Below, one piece after another: positions 12,305 to 24,192 of a stretch of 64,000 nucleotides of DNA. Both the position numbers and the translations under genes were made by a program. The notes under the pieces are model-generated. The model did not search any database, was not told the origin of the DNA, and was given only the letters and a program-made list of their open reading frames with translations. This stretch comes from Gari tellinella (lineage: Eukaryota; Mollusca; Bivalvia; Cardiida; Psammobiidae): contig OV277862.1 of the NCBI GenBank assembly GCA_922989275.2, forward strand, positions 50,059,786 through 50,123,785, read 5' to 3'. Position 1 is the first letter of the stretch. The number at the start of each line of letters is the position of its first letter.

Positions 12305-12446
12305 GTTATACAGTTTCTTCACAGTGTACATGAGAATTTCTTCCCGGCTGAGGTAAATCATGTAACCCTCGCCTAACGGCTCGGGCAACATGATTTACCT
12401 CAGCCGGGAAGAAATTCTCATGTACACTGTGAAGAAACTGTATAAC
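12305..12446. repeat. Near-perfect inverted repeat with 59-bp arms
   Basis: Arms 12305-12363 and 12388-12446 are exact or nearly exact complements (GTTATACAGTTTCTTCACAG outermost). The 24-bp loop lies within a GTAACCCTCGCCTAACGGC region. It abuts the LINE remnant that starts at about 12453. Confidence 0.8.
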
Positions 12447-12452
12447 TAATAA

Positions 12453-13870
12453 TATTCAGATTACCTGCAGTTTTCGGCCGGATTAAAACAAGGGGAGATA
12501 ATGTCGCAGTTACTTTTTTCTCTATTTCTAGAAGACCTAGAATTGATTTTATTAGATGGAACAACTTCCGGTATATCAGTCGAGGATATAAGTTTTATTT
12601 TAATGCTCTTTGCTGACGATATGGTTATTTTAAGTGATTCTGTCTTAGATTTACAGAAGAATTTGGGCATCCTTCAGGAATATTGTACTCTATGGGGATT
12701 AGAGGTTAACACAGACAAAAGTAAAATTATGGTATTTTAGAAAAAGGGTACCTGTAAAAGACAATGAGAAATGGTTATTTAACAACGTTCCATTAAAAGT
12801 TATAGACAATTTTAACTACATGTACCTTGGAGTTGTATTTCATTATACAGGCACCTTTCAACTGAATCAAGAAACACTAGCCGGTAAGGGGGTACGAGCT
12901 CTAAATACACTTCTTGTTAATATTAGAAAATACTCTGTAAAACCTAGTATCCAATGAGTTGTTTGATGTTTTTGTTTCTTCGATATTCAATTATAGTTGT
13001 GAGGTCTGGGGGTTTAGTAAGAATAGGAATTAGAACGGATGCATCTTAAGCTTTGTAAATACCTTTTGCGAGTTAAACAATCCACTAGTAATATGTCAGT
13101 TTATGGAGAATTATGTAGATATCCTTTGTACATACATAGATATACGCGTATAATTAGATACATGTACTGGGTTAAAACCCTGTCTAGTAAAAATAGAATT
13201 GTTAATTGTTTATACCAGGCTCTATTAGCTGATGTTGAAATAGGTAAAACTAACTGGGCGTCAAAGGTCAAAGCATTGCTAAATAGCCCAGGTATTTCCT
13301 ATGTCTGGCATAACCCAGAAATTGTTGACTTAAAAATCTTCTGTGCTGTGTTCAAGCAAAGGTTAATAGATCAGTTTACACAATCATGGTACACAACCAT
13401 AGATACTAGTTCGTGTTTATATTTTGATAAACATTTTAAAAACGTCTTTCGAATTTGAGCCATATCTAGACAAAATATCTGCAAAATTCCGAGTTCCATT
13501 TTCAAAGTTAAAGCTTTCATTCCATCAGTTAAGAGTTGAGACAGGCAGATACGGTAATAACAGAATAGAACGAAATGAAAGATACTGCGTCATTTGTAAT
13601 TCAGGTGATATAGAAGATGAGTACCACTTTTCCCTAGTCTGTACTGCATATAGCGATATACGTCATAAGTACATCAAATAAATACGAAAGACTCAAGCAG
13701 GAAACGCAACACAAACAATACACCCACCTCTCAAGCAGAACACACACACAGTCATACCATAACAAACACACACACACACGCACACTCCCATTCCTTCATC
13801 TACACACTAAATAGAAAACAACACGCAAGACAAACATAAAGCAAAGTGAACATAGGAGCCCGCCAACCAT
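12453..13870 (+). mobile_element. Decayed LINE, RT to C-terminus
   Basis: Consecutive frames read KQGEIMSQLLFSLFLEDLEL (12480-12545), FADDMVIL (RT motif C, near 12609-12632), then a C-terminal region and LRVETGRYGNNRIERNERYC with a CxxC...H...C zinc-binding block (13531-13660). At least two frame changes and several stops interrupt it, so it is dead. The 3' region contains CA-rich microsatellite sequence, which reappears in inverted orientation at 19640-19885. Confidence 0.75.
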
Positions 13871-14039
13871 TCTATGTAAGTAGGCCCAGTGTATTCAAAT
13901 TCATTGACTTAATGAACAATAAGCAGTTTTCTATCCTAAATAATCTATGTAAATATGTTTATGAGGCTTTTGGCATACGTCAAAATCTCATCAATAGAAA
14001 CTAATCTTTATCATCAGTGCCATTGTGCAGTTTATAAAA

Positions 14040-15740
14040 CCCACTGACATGTGAAACAACTTTCACCTGTGCATATTTACGTTTCATCCGTATATTACGG
14101 TATTATCCTTCTTGAGCGACCATGGTCGCTGTTTAGGTGTAATACCGTATACCACTCAGACAACAGTATACATTCAGTTCTTAGTTATGAGAATAGCATT
14201 TCATATCATTATGTTTCTAATGTAAATACAGAGTTATCCCCCTTGAGCGGCTTGTAATCCCTGCCTCATTTGAGACAAGTGGCGTCATACTATAGGTTGA
14301 GAGTCATGCAGTAAGCTCATGTACGAACTTTCTGTGTTTCTCTCCACCTGCAGTGGAAACTCGCGTTTTTGAAGACCATAACTCACCGGAAAGACGAGTC
14401 GCTGTTGAGGGGTAGTACTGTATTACATCTATACTTAAGTTCTTGTTTAAGAGCATAAAGTTTGCAGTGCATTTCATATAAGTGTGTATCTTTTTAAACT
14501 ACAGTGTTATCCCTCTTGAGCGACTCTAAACCAATGCCTGTTCCGAAACAGGCGGCGGTGTACTGCAGGACGAAAGTAATGCAGAGAGTTCCAATGGGCT
14601 ATTTCCCTGGAGCGAGAGGCAGTGTGTTTTAAGACACTAACTATTCCCTGAATGGCAGTCGCTGTTGAGGGGTAGTACTGTTCAATATCTATATTTCTGT
14701 TCTTGTTCAAGAGCAATGAGTTAGCATTACGTTTCATGTTATTATTAAATTACGGTCTTATTCCTCTCGAGCGACTCAAAACCCTTGCATCTTTTGAAAT
14801 AGGTGGTGGTGTACTATAGGACGAAAGTAATACTGAAAGTTCCGGTTTGAACTTTCTGTATTGCTCTTGTCTTGCATAAGCTGCTGTGTGTTTTCAAACT
14901 CCTAACACAGGTCGCTGAAGTCGCTATTGAGGAGTACAACTGTATACAATTTATATTGCAGTTGTGTTGAAGAGCACTATGTCTCATTATTATGTTATCA
15001 TACCATTAATACGGTATTATTCCTCTTTAGCGACACTAAAACCATGCCTTATTTTAGGCAGATCGTCGTTTACTGTATGATGGGAGTAGTGCAGAAAGCT
15101 ACTGTAGGATATTTTTGTATCAGCACTGAACCCATATCTCATTTGAGACTGGTGGCGGTGTACTGTTGGACGAACGTAGACCAGAGAGCTCATGTAGTAA
15201 CTTTCTTGTTACGTTTGTCTTGTAGTGACCATCCACATGCTTTTTTAAATAGCACAATATTTTAGTGTAGGACAAGTGTAATGCAGTAATCCGTTGTTGT
15301 TTACATGTAAGAGCATTATGTTTCATGCCTTACAGTATCTTTTCATATTACTTTAGTGTCCCTCTTGAGCGACCAGGCAACTCTAGCGTAGTTGAATAGG
15401 TGGCGGTTCACTGTTGTAAGAAAGTAATACAGAGGGCTCCTGTAGGAACTTCCTGCGTTACTTTTGTTTTCCAGTGGGAAGTCATGTGATTCTGAGATTA
15501 TATATCATCCGAAATTGACGGTCGCTGTTGAGGGGTAATAATGTACAAACTTTTGATTGTATGTGGTTCAGATACGTCCAGCCTCAGATAATACAAAGAA
15601 TTCCGAGTTATATTGGTATCTTATATCCAGATATGGATAAGATGGATAACAGAGTCTATACACGGAAATTGTCATGTATGTTATATTACCAATCCATTGT
15701 ATCATGTAACAAGAAACATGTTTATGTTTGAATCTTGAAT
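14040..15740. repeat. Tandem array of ~250-300 bp units
   Basis: The marker GTCGCTGTTGAGGGGTA recurs near 14126, 14399, 14648, 14918 (as GTCGCTATTGAGGAGTA) and 15521. A second marker, TATCCCTCTTGAGCGAC, recurs about 100 bp after each. The long gap before the last copy holds one degraded unit. The array ends with a LINE-like TTGAATCTTGAATCTTGAAA tail. No coding sequence. Confidence 0.7.
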
Positions 15741-15931
15741 CTTGAAATCTTTAAGCAGCCACCAGTCTTTATTAAACACAAAACAACTATTTTGATTTAA
15801 AAGCTCATTATACAAAGGTTTTAATGTTCACAGTTAACATATGTATCCGTAACAGTTGCCCTGTGTTCATTAGCGAGAACTCCCGCGAACCATTCGCTGT
15901 GAACCGCTCTGCTCGGGGCGAACCACTGGGT

Positions 15932-16072
15932 CCAAGGTTATAAAGCTTTTCAGTTGAGTCTGAAGTCGTTATCAAGCATTTGATTAGTCAGATTTGAGCC
16001 AGGGATCAAATCTGACCAATCAAATGCTTGAGAACACAATCAGACTCAGCTCAAACGCTTTATAACCTTGGA
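15932..16072. repeat. Foldback MITE, family F
   Basis: Inverted halves with ends TCCAAGGTTATAAAGC and GCTTTATAACCTTGGA, as at 887-1036. Lies directly upstream of gene B. Confidence 0.7.
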
Positions 16073-16099
16073 GCGGTTCGCGTCGGCATAGGCATTGAC

Positions 16100-16540
16100 A
16101 TAAGTGACAGATTTCAAGTTGGGCCAAAATGAATAAAATAACACTCACAATGTCAATATGAAAAGAACTGTAAAGTAATATCAAGCATTGTGCAAATAAA
16201 ACAAAAACTATACCAACAATGGTGGCGACATCGATGCCACTTTAGGAGTCGGAACAAATAGTGTCATGCCTTTTTGGTGAACAATTGCTTTCATTTGCTT
16301 TACGTGTTGAGTACATTTCACTGTGGATACACTTTGCTATCAAATGTACTAAAATGGATAAAATGTTTTAAAAGCACTCTGTTTGCACAAGGAGTCCATA
16401 CAAAAACGTTTTATAAGGATAAGACGGATACATTATGATTTATTCTGAGTGCAATTCCTTTTCGAATATTTTATAAAGAACAAAATTGGACATTTCTGTG
16501 GACAAATATTTTTCCAAGTTATGCATCATCTTTTTCGGCA
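16100..16540 (+). promoter_or_regulatory. Gene B upstream region, conserved at locus E
   Basis: About 330 bp of this stretch aligns with 59680-60015, including ACAATGGTGGCGACATC and GGTGAACAATTGCTTTCATT. It is probably 5' flank or 5' UTR plus promoter. No confident TATA box or start site was identified; the assignment rests on position and duplication only. Confidence 0.45.
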
Positions 16541-16916
16541 ATGGATGTGCGGTTAAGTTTCTTCATCATTATTAGTTCTATAAATCTGATGTGTTGTAAG
16601 CTACCACATTCGTCGATTAAAAGTCTTTATGACAATCTCTTGACCAATTACAGCACTCACGTCCGTCCGCTTGAAGATCAGAACAGCACTCTGAAATTTT
16701 ATACGCACTTCAACCCATTGAATTTAGTACAAATTGATACAGCTCTTCAGAAAATAAATATGATGGGCCAGTTTACGTTTGCCTGGAAAGACGACTTTCT
16801 AACCTGGAATGCAACGGAATATCACGGTGCAAACATGGTAAGACTCGTCGCAGGAGACATATGGCACCCTGTTGTGTTACTTTCAGCGGCTTACTCTGGA
16901 CGAATAAGCGTTACAG
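16541..16916 (+). CDS. Gene B exon 1
   Basis: Codons 1-125 plus one base; donor ACAG|GTAAGA, phase 1. This is the exon missing from locus E. Confidence 0.86.
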
Positions 16917-18572
16917 GTAAGATACGTCTGACACCATTTGAGAGTGCCCTTTCAATCGTGTAAGTTTACCAAGTTTTAAATTGTTATATTAATGAAGGAT
17001 AAAAAAGGTTAACTTAGTCTTGAAAATAACAGGTCATTTCTTAAACAAGTGATGTTTACCATTAATTTAAACGAATTGTTTGTAAGACATTCAGCCATTT
17101 TACATTCTCATGGGTCGATAGTTTTCCGACGAAAAAGCAAGATTTTTAAATAAATGCAGTGACTAAGAGACATTGAATTCCTCAGAATTCGTGTAAACGT
17201 CAATCATTATGCCTTATTTTGATAGTGGTATTAAACTTGCACGTTCGTTACTTTTAAAACTGTTCAAACTAAGTGACGCTATGGAGATTACCCCTTTGTT
17301 TCACAGGACATGAGGGTGATAAAGTCACTGTCTCTGACAAGGGGAATGTTAGGTGGACTGCTGAAGATGTCTTCGAACTTCTGTGTGAAATGGACATTAC
17401 ATATTACCCGTTTGATTCACAGGTATGTAATTAAGTGTAAACAATCAAGGTAAAAAAAAACAAGTTTCCACTTTACGATTGTCAGTCCGTTCATTCTATC
17501 GTCCGTTGGTGCGTCTGTCTATCCGTCCATATATGCCGTACGTAATTTGCCCGTCTAACGTTTCCTAGTTTTATCAAACTACATTCTAACAATTTTACTG
17601 AGTGGTTTTACACATACCACAGAAAGGCATGTTTCAGGACTTTGATATGTTACGTTTTTCCTGCATTTTCAACGTTTAATTTGTTTTGCATACAGATCTA
17701 CGGTACAACTGCAATCATTAAACAGGTTCGCCCGTCCTTCTGTGTGCATAAATGTGTTAGGGTGATAACATTGTCATTCGTAACTGAATCATTTTGTAAA
17801 TTGATCTGTTCGTATTTTAAAAACAAAATGAACATGTGTACCACTCTTTTTTTCTTTTCACATTTAGGAATGCATTGTCACGATATATATATCGGACGAA
17901 TCATCAAAAGATGTGCTGCTACTACCATTTGAGGATACAGAAAAACCACGACTTCGTCGGGAGTTAGGAAATACTGAATGGAAGACACTAGATAGCAGGG
18001 AAGAGATATATATAGTGCAAAATACGCAGCTGCTAAGGTACCGATTTCTGTTCAGGAGACGACCGTCATTCATCATGTTCACTACTGTCGGACCACTGCT
18101 TATACTGGCTTTCCTCAATTCATTTGTGTTTCTAGTTCCTATCTCAAGTGGAGAAAAAGGTTCCATTGCAATAACTGTCTTTCTGTCATTCAGCGTATAC
18201 ATGTCGTCAATTGCAACAGTTTTACCACCGAATTCTCTTCAGACACCAATACTACAGGTCTTTATGATGATACTGGAAGTTAGCAGTGTGCTTACAATGC
18301 TCTACACTATCATCGAATCGCGATTGTACAATGGGACACACAACCCATTCTGCTGTAACCTATATCCTCGAAAACCACGTTCTGACGATGGAGACGGAAC
18401 CGTCGTCAATAAAAGATCATCTGAAGATGAATTCTGCAGTGCAAGGAGAAATTCAAAAAACGGTTTTGACCGGGTTGATATCAAAGTATGTTGCTTTGCC
18501 GTGTCACTCAATGTTATGATTGTTGTGGTCTTCGCCTACAAAATATTTGCAGGTACAAGAGATGCTTTTTGA
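16541..18572 (+). CDS. nAChR-like Cys-loop ion channel subunit, gene B
   Basis: Spliced from 16541-16916, 17307-17422 and 17868-18572 (398 residues), with short introns of 390 and 445 bp. The start gives a signal peptide (MDVRLSFFIIISSINLMCC). The extracellular domain has SLYDNLLTNYSTHVRPL and FTFAWKDDFLTWN. The Cys-loop is intact: Cys152 and Cys166, 13 residues apart, around MDITYYPFDSQ. M1 begins near PSFIMFTTVGPLLILAF. M2 is SGEKGSIAITVFLSF, with Glu -1' and Leu 9' kept, so cation selectivity is expected. M3 and M4 follow after a short cytoplasmic loop. As in the other copies there is no GSW loop-B tryptophan and no loop-C CC pair, so acetylcholine binding by this subunit alone is doubtful. 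Nearest relatives here are C and E. Confidence 0.87.
17307..17422 (+). CDS. Gene B exon 2
   Basis: 116 nt, acceptor TTTCACAG|GACATG, donor TCACAG|GTATGT. Encodes GHEGDKVTVSDKGNVRW to YYPFDSQ. One residue differs from locus E exon 2. Confidence 0.86.
17868..18572 (+). CDS. Gene B exon 3
   Basis: Acceptor CACATTTAG|GAATGC after a long T-rich tract. Starts with Glu-Cys of the Cys-loop and ends after M4 with GTRDAF. The M1-M3 part is nearly identical to gene C at the DNA level. Confidence 0.86.
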   Translation, partial: ECIVTIYISDESSKDVLLLPFEDTEKPRLRRELGNTEWKTLDSREEIYIVQNTQLLRYRFLFRRRPSFIMFTTVGPLLILAFLNSFVFLVPISSGEKGSIAITVFLSFSVYMSSIATVLPPNSLQTPILQVFMMILEVSSVLTMLYTIIESRLYNGTHNPFCCNLYPRKPRSDDGDGTVVNKRSSEDEFCSARRNSKNGFDRVDIKVCCFAVSLNVMIVVVFAYKIFAGTRDAF

Positions 18573-18686
18573 AAACATGAAAAATCGCGATACTGCTGAT
18601 TATTCATTGAGACCTATTGCATTTTGTTATATCATGACATTTACCTTCATTGATTACATAAATCACTCAGAAGGTTAACCTGTTTA

Positions 18687-18896
18687 TACAGTAAAACTTC
18701 GCTATTACGACCACTAAAACGAAGGCTAATTAATTGTTTAATAGACAGGTGACAGCTTAAAGCAAGGTGACAGTGAAACCGAAAGCTCCTACAGGAGCTT
18801 TCTGTTTCACTGTCACCTTGTTTGAAGCAGTCACCTGCTGTAAACACCCTAATAATTAACATAATTTAGTGGTCGTAATAGAGAGGTTTTACTGTA
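18687..18896. repeat. Complete family P MITE, 3' of gene B
   Basis: TA-flanked ends CAGTAAAACTTCGCTATTAC and GTAATAGAGAGGTTTTACTG enclose a K2-type hairpin around CTCCTACAGGAG. A copy at the matching place lies 3' of gene C (36887-37096), and the sequence beyond both also aligns. Confidence 0.8.
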
Positions 18897-19340
18897 CATT
18901 GAGCCGTGTCGTGACAAATCGTGCCTTATTGCATTACAACATTATACAGACCAAGCACCGATGTCATCACATGCTTTGCATTTGAGTTTGGTCTGCACTA
19001 CCAAATACCGTACATATAAACAGCTAGATAAAGTACATGTGAGTGTCAAACGGTGTAGAGCAATGCTTATTTCGATAGTAACGCCGATATGATTAATCTA
19101 AACTGAAATGCTAGAGATTTAGAAACTGAACGTTTAAAATAATACTTGTTTCTGAAACTATGAAAGCATTATACCTCGATTTAAGTATGTTGAAACAGGA
19201 GTGAAACTTACACTTAAAGTGTTTGACATTCGTTCTTAGATTGCTTAATTACAGAAATGTGTATATAACTTTTAGTGACACACATGCAGATGCTATCACA
19301 GCAGGAGAATGTCTATATTTGTGTGGCATGATGAAAAAAT

Positions 19341-19431
19341 AAGAAGCCAGACCGGCATTAGAATCTAGGACCCTCGCTTGTACAGGGCTGGCGATCTCCT
19401 GACTGATCTACCAGATCGCTTACAGCCTCTA
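19341..19431 (-). repeat. tRNA-derived SINE-like remnant
   Basis: On the minus strand the stretch reads TGGTAGATCAGTCAGGAGAT, then CCAGCCCTGTACAAGCGAGG and GGGTCCTAGATTCTA. These resemble an A box and a B box of a tRNA-derived SINE head. It does not fold as a proper tRNA by eye, so I call it a remnant rather than a tRNA gene. Confidence 0.4.
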
Positions 19432-19639
19432 CACAAGAGTCTCCCCAAGCGAATCGTTTAATGATTGTTCCGTTCTACATGCAAAACAGTTGCTGAAATA
19501 GTTCGTCAGAAAAACTGTTAATTGATCAGAACTGTTGTAATTGAAAATGTTCTTTTAAAAAAGGGGGAAATCGCAATAAAGCAGACGATAAAATTTGACG
19601 ACAGAAGATTTCAGTTCGTGGATTCCAAGACTCCACTTG

Positions 19640-19885
19640 ACTCCAAGTGTGTAGATGAGGGAATGGGATTGCGTGTGTGTGTGTGTGTGTGTGTGTTTGT
19701 TATGGTATGACTGTTTAGTGTGTAGATGAGGGAATGGGATTTTGTGTGTGTGTTTGTTTGTTTGTTATGGTATGACTGTGTGTGTGTGTTCTGCTTGAGA
19801 GGTGGGTGTATTGTTTGTGTTGCGTTTCCTGCTTGAGTCTTTCGTATTTATTTGAACATTGCATCAATGGCAGGGTGGTACTTTA
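19640..19885 (-). mobile_element. LINE 3' tail, inverse orientation
   Basis: The reverse complement matches the 3' part of the LINE at 12453-13870, including AAATACGAAAGACTCAAGCA and the CA-rich microsatellite. Here it holds two GTGTAGATGAGGGAATGGGA blocks with (GT)n tracts. Only the tail is present. Confidence 0.65.
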
Positions 19886-20996
19886 GAATTAGGTGTGTTT
19901 AAACATGAACTTTATTACATATCGCGTAGTTGTACAGTATAATTAAAATGTGCTAATTATGATATATGGCAAGATTTTAGTTTTTGAAATTCAATATAAA
20001 TAGTAACTATCGTTACCAAAATCAATTTAACTTGTTTGCACGTATTACTTCTACAACAGTTTATCTATAAGTTTTAGTTTTCAGTATTTACGTTGTTTTA
20101 AAACAATAGACGAAGCTGATTGAACATATCGATATATATGACCTTGCTCAGATCAAGCAAGTTGAGAAGTCATACGTCTTCATTTACAATAACCATAATA
20201 CTTTTTTAAGTGGAGTAAACATGCAGCCCGCAATTTAAAGCATGTAATAAAATTGGAGTTAAGCACTTTCGCAGATCTCTCTATTCCTCAATGTGCGGCT
20301 TAATGCAGTGTTTACCTTCTGCATGAAGCGGGAGAATAAGTGAACATCAATGCAGACAGTTTGGATCCAGATGAGACGCTATCGACGTCCCATCTTGATT
20401 AAAATCGTTTTATACTTTAGTGATTGTTTTCTGAAAGAAAATACAGATAAGTCACATCTAACAGTGATCGAAATCAGTACATTTTGCAGACGACATACAT
20501 ATCGTGCAAAAGGTATCACCCACTAATTGTATGTTATAAGGATGCACTTATCAATGATTTCTTTAATGATAATTTACCTTTGCTCATTTGCTGAAAATGT
20601 TTCGTGTTACAAGTCTGTTATTTAAGCAAACTTGTTGTTGCTCTTGGTATAAAATCAATAGGTGAATGACAAAAACATTTGTTACACGATGTTCTCTTAC
20701 TTTAAAACAAAGAGTCGCATTTTTTGGATTGTCCATTGTCATTGATTTATACCAATCATAAATCATCATCAAATATTGTTATCGTTTTGGAAAACGTTAT
20801 TTCTGTTTAACTTTATGTTATTCAATGGCATAATTAATGGTAATGACATATGCTATTTAATATAATAAGTAATAGAAACGTTGTTGATTCGAAAACTCAA
20901 GTACATTTGTTCATTATCGTTGTTTGACTAAAGACACGACCATTTCGGAATCATTGACGCTTAGGTAAGAAAGTACGACGACGACTTAGTCTCATG
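19886..20996. other. AT-rich intergenic DNA
   Basis: I see no convincing gene or RNA. A weak K1-type half core lies near 20350-20410. Open frames are short and unlike known proteins. Confidence 0.45.
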
Positions 20997-21360
20997 GATA
21001 TAAAGCATTTAAGACGAGTCTGTGATCATTCTCAGGCTTTTGATTGGTCAGATCTTCTAAAATCTGACCAGTGAAAATCTCGAGAACGATCTCAGACTCA
21101 ACGCAAACATATTTTTATTACCACAGGTCCTGCAGTCAAGATGTATTTGTAAATTACGTAATCAGCGACATCATAGATAAGTCAACTATTTGTTAGATGT
21201 ACAGCAGAACCTATCTGTCACGATCACTAAAGTGTGCATATTATTAGGTGTTTACCGCAAGTGACTGCTTAAGGAAAGGTGAACATACAACAGAAAGTTC
21301 CTTTTTGAACTTCTGTTTTACTTAAGCTTGCTTAAAAGTCAAACTTGTCGTTTAGACAAT
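20997..21360. repeat. Foldback family F remnant and P-type MITE remnant
   Basis: 20997-21128 is a degraded F palindrome (TTTTGATTGGTCAGATCTTC and inverse). 21205-21360 has P-type ends (CAGAACCTATCTGTCACGAT) and a K2-like hairpin around AAGTTCCTTTTTGAACTT. Confidence 0.55.
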
Positions 21361-22683
21361 CAACTAGCCTTCTTTTTGATTGTTTCAATCTTTGAAAACA
21401 TGTACAGTCAGCGTCGAGTTTCCAAAACTTTGACTCAGTCGTCATACGTTCAAGAAAACAATACTCAATAATAACATAGGGTATTATCAGTTCCTTCATA
21501 ACGAACAATCGATTATTTATAGAACTGTATTAGAAGAAACAGTGAAACAATTTAAAATAATAAACTACTAGTGAATAACAATTACACTTTGAAGTAAATA
21601 TGATGATAATTAAATTAAAAGAATCTTATTTCGCTGTATTTTGTGTACTAATACTTTCGGGGCCACGAAAATGGCACACTACTTTGAAATGCGACAGTAC
21701 GGAGGGTGTCACCGTGGTGGAGTCTGGGCTGTTAAAAAGGCTCCGTTGAGATTGGTTCATGACATTTCAAGACAATACGTACATGGCATCTCCAAATATG
21801 CTTGAAAAATTATTCAAGTATTTCATGAAATCAAATACAAAATAGGGTTTAGGCCAACTTCGGTTTTCAGACTATCTACAATATTAATCAAGGTTTCAAT
21901 GTATCTGTATATATGATATACATACAGAGAACTTATCTAAATAGTTTCAAATCCTAATGTCGAATACCCGGTACATAATATTGTTCTCTCAGAATTTTAA
22001 TCATTAGTAAACTCCTGGTTTTATTTTCACCCCACAGCTCTGTATCTTAGTTTGAAACTATCATTAGTGCTCTCAAGTAATTTGATTAGAGGCCACAATA
22101 GACAGGTTTTACTGTACTAGGATTTGCTGTTGTTTATAAATGGTTTGAATATGATATTAGCACTTCCATATTTTGCTCTGGCAAAATACAGATCAGCACC
22201 GATTCCATTCCCTCACATCGTGCATCAGTATCTTAGACTGGGTACTAATTATAGAGAGCCATCGGAACAATACTTTGTTCTGCTGTAATAGATTAACCAC
22301 ACGAAACAAAATGGCCAAAAGACTAAAGGAAGGTTGGACTACAACAAATAAACAGATATAAGTCGATCGAAACTTGATTTGAAATTCAATAAATATTAAT
22401 TCTTTTCGATAACCATATTGTAATCTTTTTAACAATAACTATGTAAATCATATGTATGCAGTAAACCACTCTTATACAGTTCACTACCCCAATCAGTCGG
22501 ATATGGCAGCAGCCCCTAGCTAAGACACATAGTGCTTAACAAAAGACTGGTAGCTAAACTACTCAATATAATTGCTTCACCACCAGTTATGTTATATACA
22601 CTGGATGCCTTAACACTCCGAACCGACCATGGGAATTTGCATTTAACATATTATAGCTATTATGCAGGCTCCCTGTTATGGGT
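21361..22683. other. AT-rich intergenic DNA
   Basis: No gene recognised. A lone right end of a P-type MITE (CACAATAGACAGGTTTTACT) sits at about 22090-22115. Confidence 0.4.
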
Positions 22684-22940
22684 TTTAACCAATTACCCCA
22701 TATATACGCCTTTATACGCCTTTAATTAATTCCTCTACTGAAAAAAATAGTTCAAATTTATACTGTCACAAATAAATACCATTATAAATATTTTCTATAT
22801 TCTAGCAGATGATACCTCAAAACAGACTGAATGTAAAGCAGAAGGCGCATTAAGTCGTATTCTGCTTTACTTTCAACATGCTTTAAGTGGTCACATATCT
22901 TCAAAACTTGAAACAGGCTATGGGGTATTTGGTAAACCTA
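22684..22940. repeat. Family R MITE, degraded
   Basis: The ends TTTTAACCAATTACCCCATA and GCTATGGGGTATTTGGT flank a K2 hairpin (AAAGCAGAAGGCGCATTAAG and its complement). Confidence 0.6.
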
Positions 22941-23819
22941 ACATACAGATATAGCTAGTGGTGAAACAATTCTATTGAGTTGTATAGCTACTAGTCTGTT
23001 TTATGCACTGTGTGTCTTAGATAGGCGCTGCCGCCGTATCCGACTGCATACATATGAGTTATCTGATTACCTCCATTTTGAAATATTTTGTTAAAGTGTT
23101 AAAGCAACTTTTTTATATTTCAGGAGATTAGATATTTCAGTTAGATTAATAATTTTTTTATCACATAACTTGCGATCTGAGAAGTGAATAAAGCGATTAT
23201 ATAAATATCGTAATCCACTAGTGTAATATCGTTTTTTGGGCTCCGGTCTTACATTTACGACCAAAAGCGCTGCACGAAGCGGGACACTAAATGACGACAT
23301 TTTGCGTGTTTAATTTTTTATGCATAAAATAGAATCTCACATGTGTGCACATTACTTGTCATTTCTTATAAACTCGTTGACTAAAATTAATATGACGTTC
23401 ACCAAGGCTCGTGTCATTTCATTGTATCTACTCGTTTATTAAGAATGATAATTAACGATCACTCATGTAAGATCCTCTGTTGTATAAAAGCATGTTTGAA
23501 TAAAATAAAACAGATACTATCCATTCAATTGAACCAGTTATTTAACGATGTTAAAAGGAAAGCAAATAGAGAGTTCGTGCTTCCATAATTGTACTATCTG
23601 AAAAAGCAACGAAAAAGGCCATTGTCAGTAAGAATCGAGCTGAATGGGACCAGACAGGTACATTATGTAACGTCAATAAAACTCTTAACAGGCGGAACCG
23701 TTCCATTTATTTGTTTACATAAACCATGAAAATGGTAAATTCACACCTTCGCGGTCCAACTGATGTTTTGTTGCAACCGTGGTTTATCAGAAACCACAAG
23801 TCATTCGGTATTGCGAGTC

Positions 23820-24192
23820 ATGGATGTGCTTCTAGTTATTTACTCGCTTTTAAATTGTATACATATTACTTTAGGTTGTATACCATCTTCGTCGATTCGA
23901 CATCTGTATGATCATATTTTGACCGACTATTATATTCGTGTCCGACCGCTTTACGATCAAAATGATACTGTTAGATTTTACACCAACTTAAAAGTATTGA
24001 ATCTTGTCGGTCTAAATACGGCGCTTCAAGAAATGGTTATGATGGGTCAATTCACATTTGAATGGACTGATGAGTTTCTCACCTGGAATACAACCAAATA
24101 TCACGGTGTGGAGAGACTGAAACTGCTCCAATCAGACATCTGGCACCCCACCGTGTTGTTAGCAATGCCGCATAGTGGGCGTGTAAATATAG
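23820..24192 (+). CDS. Gene C exon 1
   Basis: 124 codons plus one base; donor ATATAG|GTAAGA, phase 1, as in the other copies. Linking it to exon 2 almost 9 kb away is inferred from order, phase and the absence of any other exon 1 or 2 between them. Confidence 0.78.

Noticed and set aside
16541..18572. Secreted acetylcholine-binding protein instead of a channel
   Set aside because: Exon 3 carries all four membrane segments in frame, so the product is a channel subunit and not a soluble binding protein.
19341..19431. Functional tRNA gene
   Set aside because: Box-like motifs are present, but I cannot draw acceptor or anticodon stems; a SINE remnant is more likely.
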